This document shows, piece after piece, positions 1 through 5,600 of a DNA stretch of 5,660 bases. The position numbers and the translations under genes are program-made. The notes under the pieces were generated by a model. It was not told where the DNA came from, searched no databases, and saw nothing but the letters and a program-made list of their open reading frames with translations. The DNA comes from an uncultured Lewinella sp. (lineage in GTDB: Bacteria > Bacteroidota > Bacteroidia > Chitinophagales > Saprospiraceae). The stretch is from positions 1 to 5,660 of the forward strand of contig CALIGP010000133.1 of the NCBI GenBank assembly GCA_938021455.1, in the 5' to 3' direction. Position 1 is the stretch's first letter; the number at the start of each line of letters is the position of its first letter.

Positions 1-11
1 CCGCACTATCG

Positions 12-19
12 TATATTTG
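12..19 (+). promoter_or_regulatory. Bacteroidota-type -7 promoter box upstream of the UDP-glucose dehydrogenase gene
   Basis: The bases TATATTTG match the Bacteroidota primary-sigma -7 consensus TAnnTTTG at every fixed position. The box ends 18 nt before the ATG at 38, so transcription would start at about 24-27 and leave a leader of only 10-14 nt. The matching -33 TTG element would lie to the left of the window and cannot be checked. The short leader (aaataatccccc) has no Shine-Dalgarno sequence, as is usual in this phylum. The position suits a promoter for the two-gene unit that follows. Confidence 0.6.
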
Positions 20-37
20 CGGCCCAAATAATCCCCC

Positions 38-1351
38 ATGAAGATTGCCGTTGTTGGAACGGGCTACGTTGGCCTGGTAACCGGAACCTGTTTTGCTGAA
101 ACCGGAAACGAAGTAATTTGTGTAGACATCGATGCCGATAAGGTAGAAAAAATGCGACAGGGCGAAGTGCCGATCTACGAACCCGACCTGGAGGTGCTCT
201 TTGAGCGCAACCAAAGACAAGGACGTCTTAGTTTTACGACAAACCTGCAAGAAGCCGTTGATCATGCGGAGATCATTTTCCTAGCATTACCAACGCCACC
301 CGGAGCGGATGGCTCAGCGGATTTACGCTTTATCCTTGGAGTAGCTGCGGAATTATCAAAAATGATCACTCGGTACACGGTAGTTGTTGATAAGAGTACC
401 GTGCCCGTAGGTACCGGCGAACAAGTACACGCAGCGCTGGCGGAGCACTTAAACGAAGAGCTGTTTGACGTAGTCTCTAATCCTGAATTCCTGCGCGAGG
501 GGGTCGCGGTAGACGACTTCCTGAAGCCGGATCGTGTTGTGATCGGCACGTCCAGCTCTCGAGCTGAAGATAGTATGCGTCGGTTGTATGAGCCATTTGT
601 TCGCTCTGGCAATCCGATCATCTTCATGGACGTACGTTCCGCCGAAATGACCAAATATGCCGCCAACTCTTACCTGGCCACACGTATTTCATTCATGAAC
701 GAGATCGCTAACCTTTGCGAAATAGTGGGGGCTGATGTCGACGCCGTTCGTAAGGGAATGGGCAGTGACACACGGATCGGTAAGCGATTCCTTTTCCCAG
801 GTGTCGGGTATGGAGGCTCCTGCTTCCCGAAAGATGTACAGGCTCTTGCCCGTACGGCAGGACAGCACGACTACGATTTCCGCATTCTGGATGCCGTAAT
901 GAACGTCAACGATTACCAACGACTCCGGATTGCCGATAAAGTAGAAGCGTACTACGGGAAAGACCTGAAAGGAAAAACGATTGCCCTCTGGGGGCTGGCC
1001 TTCAAGCCCAATACAGACGATATTCGCGAGGCACCAGCCTTGTACACCATCGATCGTTTACTAGCCGCCGGAGCGCAGGTGCGGGCATTTGATCCGGAAG
1101 CCATGGAAAACGTGAAAGCTATTTATGGGGACAAGGTGACGTTCTGCGAAGATCAATACGAAGCGTCTACCGGTGCAGATTGTCTCGCAATTATGACCGA
1201 ATGGTCTGTTTTCCGGACGCCTAATTTCGACAAATTAAAGGACGCCCTGAGCAAACCGGTCATTTTTGATGGTAGGAACCTCTACGATCTCCGCCGAATG
1301 GTAGAAGCTGGTTTCTACTACGACAGCATCGGCCGCACCACGGTGGGCTAA
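38..1351 (+). CDS. ugd: UDP-glucose 6-dehydrogenase
   Basis: This 437-residue cytoplasmic enzyme oxidises UDP-glucose to UDP-glucuronate in two NAD+-dependent steps, supplying precursor for surface polysaccharides. The N-terminal Rossmann domain opens with GTGYVGL (residues 7-13), and an acidic residue ends strand 2 (CVDID, about 28-32). The motif SNPEFLREG is at 147-155, and K206 lies in the conserved MTKYAAN segment of the central domain. The catalytic cysteine is C262 in GYGGSCFPKD (257-266). The C-terminal UDP-binding domain shows GLAFKPNTDDIRE (319-331) and DGRNLYD (411-417). Length and motif order are normal for the Ugd/TuaD/KfiD family, and nothing is missing. GDP-mannose dehydrogenase is the nearest alternative, but the motif set and annotation habit favour UDP-glucose. 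The ATG is chosen because MKIAVVGTGYVG is the usual N-terminus. The glycosyltransferase gene follows after 12 nt, so the two are probably co-transcribed. Confidence 0.95.
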   Translation: MKIAVVGTGYVGLVTGTCFAETGNEVICVDIDADKVEKMRQGEVPIYEPDLEVLFERNQRQGRLSFTTNLQEAVDHAEIIFLALPTPPGADGSADLRFILGVAAELSKMITRYTVVVDKSTVPVGTGEQVHAALAEHLNEELFDVVSNPEFLREGVAVDDFLKPDRVVIGTSSSRAEDSMRRLYEPFVRSGNPIIFMDVRSAEMTKYAANSYLATRISFMNEIANLCEIVGADVDAVRKGMGSDTRIGKRFLFPGVGYGGSCFPKDVQALARTAGQHDYDFRILDAVMNVNDYQRLRIADKVEAYYGKDLKGKTIALWGLAFKPNTDDIREAPALYTIDRLLAAGAQVRAFDPEAMENVKAIYGDKVTFCEDQYEASTGADCLAIMTEWSVFRTPNFDKLKDALSKPVIFDGRNLYDLRRMVEAGFYYDSIGRTTVG

Positions 1352-1363
1352 AACCATTTGCTC

Positions 1364-2491
1364 ATGAGAATTGCCATTCTTGGAACCGCTTACCCCTACC
1401 GCGGCGGCCTGGCCGCCTTTAACGAGCGGTTAGCAACGGAGCTGGCAAAAGAGCACGAAGTAACGATCTATACCTTCAACTTGCAGTACCCGAACTTTTT
1501 GTTCCCGGGGAAGTCACAATATGCCGATGGCCCCGCACCGGAAGGCCTGAATATCGTCCGCTGCATCAACTCCGTTAATCCACTGAACTGGCTCTTCACC
1601 GGAAAGCAAATCCGCAAAGGAAACTACGACATGGCCATTATCGGCTTCTGGCTACCGTTCATGGGGCCTTGCCTTGGCACCATTGCCCGACGGCTTGACT
1701 GCCCGGTTATATCCGTAGTACATAACATCATTCCCCATGAGCCAAGGCCCGGAGACCCCGCATTTGCCCGTTATTACTGCAATAGTTCCGATGCCTTTCT
1801 TTCTCTTTCGGAATCCGTACGGGATGACCTCCGTCGCTTCGTAGGAGACAAACCCTCCGTTATCTCCCCGCATCCGGTCTACGACCACTTCGGAGAGCGA
1901 ACCAGTAAGGAAGCAGCCCTGGCTAAACTCAACCTCGATCCCAACTTCGACTACCTGCTTTTCTTCGGGCTTATCCGTGATTACAAAGGCCTCGACCTGC
2001 TACTCAAGGCCTTCGGGGACGATCGCTTCCGAAACCGGACAATCAAGCTCCTCGTCGCCGGAGAGTTTTACACCGATCGGGTACCCTACGATCAGCTAAT
2101 TAATCAATACCAGCTCAGCGACCGGGTTATTATCAAGGACATTTTTATTCCGGACGACGAAGTAGCCGACTACTTCAACGCTGCCGATCTTCTGGTACAA
2201 CCCTACAAAACGGCTACCCAAAGTGGCGTGACGCAAATCGCTTACCACTTCGAAAAACCAATGATCGTTACGGACGTTGGCGGCCTGGCGGAAATGTGCC
2301 CCGACGGACGAGTAGGCTACGTCGTCCCTCCTCACCCAGCCCCCATTGCGGATGCCATCCTACGATACTTTGATGAAACAGACCGAGGGGCCATGACAGA
2401 AATGATCCGGGAAGAAAAAAAACGCTACGATTGGGCAATCATGGCGGATCGTTTGATGGAGCTATATCGAGTAGTTCAGGAGAAAAATTAA
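1364..2491 (+). CDS. Family-4-like (GT-B) glycosyltransferase
   Basis: The predicted protein has 375 residues and probably moves a sugar from a nucleotide donor to a polysaccharide or lipid-linked acceptor on the cytoplasmic face of the membrane. The ATG at 1364 is preferred over a TTG at 1358 because it gives MRIAILGTAYPYRGGLA, the typical N-terminus with a glycine-rich loop. The N-terminal acceptor half includes VVHNIIPHE (118-126). The C-terminal donor half has FFGLIRDYKGLDLLLKAF (200-217), VAGEFY (231-236), the NAADLLVQPY segment (272-281) and TDVGGLAE (303-310). The usual EX7E donor motif is replaced by a TATQSGVTQIAY-type sequence (283-294), known from a subset of GT4-like enzymes. The donor and acceptor cannot be read from sequence. 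Lying directly after ugd, it may use UDP-glucuronate or a product of it, but that is inference from context only. Confidence 0.88.
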   Translation: MRIAILGTAYPYRGGLAAFNERLATELAKEHEVTIYTFNLQYPNFLFPGKSQYADGPAPEGLNIVRCINSVNPLNWLFTGKQIRKGNYDMAIIGFWLPFMGPCLGTIARRLDCPVISVVHNIIPHEPRPGDPAFARYYCNSSDAFLSLSESVRDDLRRFVGDKPSVISPHPVYDHFGERTSKEAALAKLNLDPNFDYLLFFGLIRDYKGLDLLLKAFGDDRFRNRTIKLLVAGEFYTDRVPYDQLINQYQLSDRVIIKDIFIPDDEVADYFNAADLLVQPYKTATQSGVTQIAYHFEKPMIVTDVGGLAEMCPDGRVGYVVPPHPAPIADAILRYFDETDRGAMTEMIREEKKRYDWAIMADRLMELYRVVQEKN

Positions 2492-2542
2492 AAAAAGCAG
2501 ATTTTTTTTAAAAGGGACCGAACATCTGAAAATAGGCTGCCG

Positions 2543-2576
2543 TTGAACCCGATAACAGTGAAAGTTCTGACCTTTG
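2543..2576 (+). promoter_or_regulatory. Possible promoter for yidD, overlapping the candidate RNA
   Basis: TTG at 2543-2545 is followed 23 nt later by GACCTTTG (2569-2576), which differs from the TAnnTTTG -7 consensus only at its first base. The spacing is at the upper end of that seen in Bacteroidota. Transcription would begin near 2581-2584, inside the left arm of the terminator. Such a transcript could not form the full terminator stem and would run on into yidD. The same bases could instead be part of a structured RNA. The call is weak because one short degenerate box can occur by chance. Confidence 0.3.
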
Positions 2577-2577
2577 T

Positions 2578-2616
2578 GAGAGGCCCCGTTTATAATAACC
2601 GGGCCTCTCGTTTTTT
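2578..2616 (+). terminator. Rho-independent terminator
   Basis: A perfect 9-bp GC-rich stem forms between gagaggccc (2578-2586) and gggcctctc (2601-2609). The loop is AT-rich and 14 nt long, and six T residues follow at 2611-2616 after one intervening G. It ends transcription coming from the ugd/glycosyltransferase unit or from the candidate small RNA. It lies 49 nt before the yidD ATG, so yidD needs its own promoter or read-through. Confidence 0.88.
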
Positions 2617-2665
2617 AGGTACGGCCTCCAAACAACCAGACAGCCGTCTCTGTCGTTTTAGTTTT

Positions 2666-2926
2666 ATGCTAAAGTGGCTGCTCATTTTTCCCATTCGTTT
2701 ATATCAGGTGACTTTGTCTCCCCTGCTCGGTCCCAATAAGTGCCGGTACCAACCTACTTGTTCCCACTATGCCATTGAAGCAATTCAAGTGTGGGGACCG
2801 CTAAAGGGGAGCTGGCTGGCCGCTAAACGAATTGGCAGCTGCCACCCTTGGGGTGGCCACGGCCACGACCCGGTCCCCCAAAAGCCGGGTGCCGACAAAA
2901 CCGAAAAACAAGATTCCTTATCTTAG
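2666..2926 (+). CDS. yidD: Membrane protein insertion efficiency factor YidD
   Basis: This small membrane-associated protein of 86 residues helps YidC insert proteins into the inner membrane. The family (formerly DUF37, haemolytic domain) is recognised by an amphipathic, hydrophobic N-terminus (MLKWLLIFPIRLYQ), then SPLLGPNKCRYQPTCSHYA (18-36) with its two cysteines C26 and C32, and RIGSCHPWGGHGHDPVP (55-71) with the third cysteine C59. A short charged tail follows. The ATG at 2666 is preferred: starting at the in-frame TTG at 2543 would add 41 residues and run translation through the intrinsic terminator, and YidD proteins normally begin as here. In many bacteria yidD sits with rnpA and yidC; here it stands apart from them, as is common in Bacteroidota. 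The thioredoxin-like gene follows after 22 nt. The upstream bases (gttttagtttt) contain no Shine-Dalgarno sequence. Confidence 0.93.
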   Translation: MLKWLLIFPIRLYQVTLSPLLGPNKCRYQPTCSHYAIEAIQVWGPLKGSWLAAKRIGSCHPWGGHGHDPVPQKPGADKTEKQDSLS

Positions 2927-2948
2927 AGCTTGCTTAAAAAATCTTTCC

Positions 2949-4139
2949 ATGAAAACATTCTCCAAGCTATCCCTTTTTGCCCTTATCGCGTGTTTCTCCC
3001 TTGGCCTCAATGGTCAGGGTATAGAATTTTTCCACGGTAGCTGGGAAGAAGCCCTGGCAAAGTCTGAGGCTGAAGGCAAACTGATCTTCGTAGACGCCTA
3101 CGCCAGCTGGTGTGGCCCCTGTAAAAAAATGGCCGCCAACGTTTTCCCCTTGGAGGAGGTTGGAGACTACTTCAACGCTAATTTCATCAGCATGAAGTTC
3201 GACATGGAAAAGGCAGAGTCTACCGAATTTCGGGAAAAGCACAGCGTTCGTGCCTTCCCAACGCTATTCTTTATCAACGGTAAGAATGAGGTCGTACATC
3301 AGGTAGTGGGTGGTAAGCAAGCGCAGGGGCTGATTTCTGCCGGTGGGGCTGCCATGGCTAAAATGGACGATCTGCCCGCTCTCGGAGAGCGGTGGGAAAG
3401 CGGTGACCGTGACAGCAAGCTGGCCTTCACCTACATCCGTGCTCTCGTGCGTCGCGGCGAGCCCCACATGAAGGTAGCTAACGACTATCTCCGGACACAG
3501 AAAGATCTGACGAGTGAGGACAATCTGAACATCTTACTGATTTCTGCCACTACGGCTGATAGTCGAATCTTTGATTTGATGATGAATAATAAAGCTGGTA
3601 TTATTGCTCAGGCTGGGCAAGCAGCCTTTGATCAGCAAGTCAGAACGGCCGTCAACGCCACCAAGAACCGCGCCATTGAATTCAAGGATGAGAGCTTGCT
3701 TAAGACGGCCGTGAAAAAGCTATCAAGTGTAGACCCCTCCGCTGGTAAGCAACTAGCACTCCAGGGCGCTTATGAACTGGCCGCAAAGGGAACCGATTCG
3801 AAGGCTTTCTACAAAGCAACCAGTAAGTACCTCGATAAGGCCGTTGGTGATGACATCAACAAACTGACCGATGTTTACAAAGTCGTGTCTACCTCCCGCT
3901 TCATCCATGAGCAAAAGATCCTCGATCTGGCCGTTGATGCCGGCTCGCGTGCAGCTGCAGGGGACCCTAAGGGTGGATTTCAGAAATACTACCGACTGGC
4001 AGATTTCCTCTTTAAGCAGGGAAGAGGAGATCAAGCGCTCGGCTTCGCTAAGCAGGCCAAAGAAGCACTGGACCCCAAGCAGGCCAACTACATCCGGGCC
4101 GTAGACGGCCTGATCAAGCGGATTGAAGAGGCGCGGTAG
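2949..4139 (+). CDS. Secreted thioredoxin-fold protein with helical C-terminal region
   Basis: The protein has 396 residues and is probably exported, then acts in thiol-disulfide exchange or as a folding factor in the periplasm. The N-terminus (MKTFSKLSLFALIACFSLGL) is a signal peptide, with likely cleavage near NGQG (21-24). LIAC at 12-15 also fits a lipobox, although it would be unusually early. A thioredoxin domain spans about 26-135, with the active site WCGPC at 54-58 and the cis-proline at P104 in RAFPT. Residues about 140-396 are mostly helical and look like TPR-type or similar helical repeats with no signature I can name; the end (GRGDQALGFAKQAKEAL) is TPR-like. The ATG at 2949 is chosen because an earlier in-frame start at 2832 would lie inside yidD and bury the signal peptide. 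Both active-site cysteines are present, so catalysis is plausible, but the partner is unknown. The gene is probably co-transcribed with yidD. Confidence 0.85.
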   Translation: MKTFSKLSLFALIACFSLGLNGQGIEFFHGSWEEALAKSEAEGKLIFVDAYASWCGPCKKMAANVFPLEEVGDYFNANFISMKFDMEKAESTEFREKHSVRAFPTLFFINGKNEVVHQVVGGKQAQGLISAGGAAMAKMDDLPALGERWESGDRDSKLAFTYIRALVRRGEPHMKVANDYLRTQKDLTSEDNLNILLISATTADSRIFDLMMNNKAGIIAQAGQAAFDQQVRTAVNATKNRAIEFKDESLLKTAVKKLSSVDPSAGKQLALQGAYELAAKGTDSKAFYKATSKYLDKAVGDDINKLTDVYKVVSTSRFIHEQKILDLAVDAGSRAAAGDPKGGFQKYYRLADFLFKQGRGDQALGFAKQAKEALDPKQANYIRAVDGLIKRIEEAR

Positions 4140-4175
4140 CACACAGGACAATCGCATTTCTAAGTCGATTTTGAT

Positions 4176-4194
4176 CCCTTCGACAAGCTCAGGG
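4176..4194 (+). repeat. REP-type repeat unit, left copy
   Basis: The 19-base sequence cccttcgacaagctcaggg is the well-known dispersed repeat found in intergenic regions of many bacterial phyla. It is flanked by the inverted arms ccct and aggg. Its translation on the minus strand gives the tell-tale VPELVEG peptide seen in many false gene calls. Bases 4178-4192 are the exact reverse complement of 4276-4290 in the right copy. Confidence 0.8.
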
Positions 4195-4215
4195 ACCGGT
4201 TTCCGGGTATAGTCA

Positions 4216-4252
4216 CCGTCCAAAAAATTGCCTGGGGCGAATTTTTGGACGG
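4216..4252. repeat. Strong central hairpin
   Basis: Arms 4216-4232 and 4236-4252 pair over 17 positions, with 15 Watson-Crick pairs, one G-T pair and one A-A mismatch, around a 3-nt loop (tgg). It forms the tip of the larger inverted repeat. No T-run follows the right arm, so it is not a classical intrinsic terminator, although an RNA hairpin this stable could protect the 3' end of the upstream mRNA. Confidence 0.8.
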
Positions 4253-4270
4253 CTCCCTTCGCAACTAGCC

Positions 4271-4295
4271 GGTGGCTGAGCTTGTCGAAGCCACC
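4271..4295 (-). repeat. REP-type repeat unit, right copy
   Basis: This copy has the same core as the left unit in the opposite direction (ctgagcttgtcgaa), here flanked by a perfect 7-bp inverted repeat, ggtggct (4271-4277) and agccacc (4289-4295), with an 11-nt loop. Both flank variants, ccct/aggg and ggtggct/agccacc, are common forms of this dispersed repeat. The inverted pair fits the REPIN arrangement of REP doublets, which are usually mobilised in trans by a RAYT transposase encoded elsewhere. Confidence 0.8.
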
Positions 4296-4329
4296 AAAAT
4301 ATTCTAATGCATTGTCCTGCGCTAGCCTC

Positions 4330-4439
4330 TATCTACAGATATTGTATAGCGGGAATTACCTTCGTGGCGTGTTGCCCCGACGGAAAGCGTATGCCTTCAA
4401 CGGAGTAACCTATTAACTACTACCTAACGGATTTCCCAT
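4330..4439 (+). other. lgt leader region, no clear element
   Basis: These 110 nt between the inverted repeat and the lgt ATG hold no gene that I can support. The best promoter-like string is TACCTTCG at 4357-4364, one base off TAnnTTTG, but there is no TTG at a suitable distance before it. No Shine-Dalgarno sequence precedes the ATG (aacggatttcccat). The lgt promoter probably lies here but cannot be placed. Confidence 0.4.
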
Positions 4440-5600
4440 ATGTACCCAGATCTATCCTACCTTTTTCATGACCTCTTCGGTACGGCGAGGGATAACTGGC
4501 TGAGCATCTTTAAGACCTTCGGTTTTTTCCTGTTGCTGGCCTTCCTGGTGGCTGCCAGGCTACTGAAGTGGGAATTGGAACGGCGGGAAAAACTCGGACA
4601 GCTGAAACCCGTTCGAACTACAATCATACCCGACAAGACGGTAACGGTTTACGACTATGTCTTCAACGCATTGTTTGGCTTTGTGATTGGGTACAAAGTC
4701 CCTTACGCCATTTCTAATATCGACGTTTGGAAGCGCGATCCCGGTGGGGTACTACTCTCACTGGAAGGGTGGTGGTGGAGCGGGCTTGTCGTAAGTGGCA
4801 TCTTCCTGGCCTACTACTTGTATTTAGGGCGCAATCAACAAGCGGAGGTCGCAAAGGAGGTGAACGTTTATCCCTCTGACCGGGTAGGCCCCATCACCAT
4901 GATGGCCGCCGTTGGCGGCATTTTGGGAGCGAAATTCTTTGCCATCATCGAATATCTGCCGCGCTTCTTTGAAGACCCGCTGGGGGTATTACTGAGTGGG
5001 GACGGGCTGGCTATCTATGGAGGTCTTATCGGTGGTGCACTGGCCGTTTACCTCTATCTAAGAAAACATAAGATTAAACCCGTTCCGGTGCTGGACGCCG
5101 TAGCTCCCTCCCTGATTATTGCCTACGGCGTAGGCCGAGTCGGCTGCCAACTGAGTGGTGACGGCGACTGGGGAATTGTCGCGAAGGCCATTCCCGATTG
5201 GTGGTTTTTGCCCGATTGGGTTTGGCGCTTTGATTTTCCGCACAACGTGCTGGGGCGCGGCGAAAAAATACCTGGCTGTGACCTGGAATACTGCACGCAA
5301 CTGGCCGAGGCCGTCTACCCTACGTCCATTTATGAAGTCTTAATGGCATTTACCATCGGTGGCTTACTGTGGGCTCTGCGCAAACGACTGACGGCTATTC
5401 CCGGGCTACTGTTTGCGATCTACCTCTTCTTTAATGGTGTAGAGCGATTCTTTATCGAGTTCGTTCGAGTGAATGATCGTTACAACCTACTCGGGGTAGA
5501 GCTCAGTCAGGCGCAGATTATCGCCATTTGCTTTATGCTGGCGGGTCTGATTGGTGGCTCGTGGGCGACGAAGCAGGCGAGCAGGCAAAAGATCGTTTAG
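4440..5600 (+). CDS. lgt: Prolipoprotein diacylglyceryl transferase
   Basis: This integral inner-membrane enzyme transfers diacylglycerol from phosphatidylglycerol to the lipobox cysteine of prolipoproteins, the first step of lipoprotein maturation. Several hydrophobic membrane segments are visible (about 24-42, 73-94, 112-130, 150-170, 188-206, 302-316, 319-336 and 356-376). Family marks are LAIYGGLIGGALAVYL (190-205), the Lgt signature GRVGCQLSGDGDWG (232-245) with R233 matching the essential E. coli R143, YPTSIYE (293-299), and FIEFVRVNDRYNLLG (338-352). At 386 residues it is about 100 longer than E. coli Lgt. The extra length lies in the N-terminal third and in a segment after the signature (about 246-291) carrying two cysteines, C280 and C285. 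Long forms like this are typical of Bacteroidota. The E. coli H103 position appears to be Y193. The ATG at 4440 opens a soluble stretch before the first membrane segment. Confidence 0.94.
   Translation: MYPDLSYLFHDLFGTARDNWLSIFKTFGFFLLLAFLVAARLLKWELERREKLGQLKPVRTTIIPDKTVTVYDYVFNALFGFVIGYKVPYAISNIDVWKRDPGGVLLSLEGWWWSGLVVSGIFLAYYLYLGRNQQAEVAKEVNVYPSDRVGPITMMAAVGGILGAKFFAIIEYLPRFFEDPLGVLLSGDGLAIYGGLIGGALAVYLYLRKHKIKPVPVLDAVAPSLIIAYGVGRVGCQLSGDGDWGIVAKAIPDWWFLPDWVWRFDFPHNVLGRGEKIPGCDLEYCTQLAEAVYPTSIYEVLMAFTIGGLLWALRKRLTAIPGLLFAIYLFFNGVERFFIEFVRVNDRYNLLGVELSQAQIIAICFMLAGLIGGSWATKQASRQKIV

Larger units (their letters stand above)
2510..2616 (+). ncRNA. Candidate small structured RNA ending in an intrinsic terminator
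   Basis: There is no gene between 2492 and 2665, yet the region is clearly structured. Segment 2511-2515 (aaagg) can pair with 2571-2575 (ccttt), and 2520-2523 (gaac) with 2564-2567 (gttc). This gives a closing stem around an internal loop and a roughly 40-nt inner domain, in which 2526-2528 (ctg) can pair with 2556-2558 (cag). A strong terminator follows at once. Together this resembles an independent transcript of about 100 nt. The Bacteroidota 6S-like RNA (6S-Flavo) is one family to test, but I cannot match it base by base. The alternative is that this is only the 3' untranslated region of the glycosyltransferase mRNA. No convincing promoter is visible for it. Confidence 0.35.
4128..4329. 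repeat. Large nested imperfect inverted repeat (REPIN-like or MITE-like palindrome)
   Basis: Pairing runs in a constant register around a centre at 4234. Arms from the outside in are: aggacaatcgcatt (4145-4158) with aatgcattgtcct (4306-4318), one bulged base; attttg (4168-4173) with caaaat (4295-4300); cttcgacaagctcag (4178-4192) with its exact reverse complement (4276-4290); accgg (4195-4199) with ccggt (4269-4273); and a 17-position inner stem (4216-4232 with 4236-4252). Weaker outer pairs, gaggc (4128-4132) with gcctc (4325-4329) and tagc with gcta, reach the end of the upstream gene. It fills most of the gap between the thioredoxin-like gene and lgt. No transposase is present. It may be a non-autonomous mobile element or a processed mRNA hairpin. 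Confidence 0.75.

Noticed and set aside
1358..1363. TTG start for the glycosyltransferase
   Set aside because: It adds only two residues before MRIAILG; the ATG at 1364 gives the normal N-terminus.
2415..2422. Run of eight A in the glycosyltransferase gene as a programmed slippage site
   Set aside because: The frame is intact through it (Glu-Glu-Lys-Lys-Arg), and no overlapping product or stimulatory structure is apparent.
2490..2509. A-run, gcag, T-run (seven A, then eight T) just after the glycosyltransferase stop as a terminator
   Set aside because: The stem would be only A-T pairs, too weak for an intrinsic terminator; the GC-rich hairpin at 2578-2616 is far better.
2543..2665. Longer YidD starting at TTG 2543
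   Set aside because: The 41 extra codons run through the intrinsic terminator at 2578-2616 and do not resemble YidD; the family N-terminus begins at the ATG at 2666.
2841..2857. gccaccc-ttg-gggtggc hairpin inside yidD
   Set aside because: It is explained by codons for the conserved CHPWGGHG motif and has no following T-run.
2832..2948. Longer thioredoxin-like protein starting inside yidD
   Set aside because: The 39 extra residues are an out-of-frame reading of the yidD end and would place the signal peptide internally.
3753..4223. 156-codon minus-strand open frame
   Set aside because: It is opposite the thioredoxin-like gene, starts in the repeat (PVPELVEG artefact peptide) and resembles no family I know.
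4357..4364. TACCTTCG as the lgt promoter -7 box
   Set aside because: It has one mismatch and no TTG at an acceptable distance upstream; the nearest TTG leaves only 12 nt between the elements.
4228..4416. 62-codon open frame in the intergenic region
   Set aside because: It runs through the right half of the palindrome and yields the LSLSKP peptide typical of false calls over this REP repeat.
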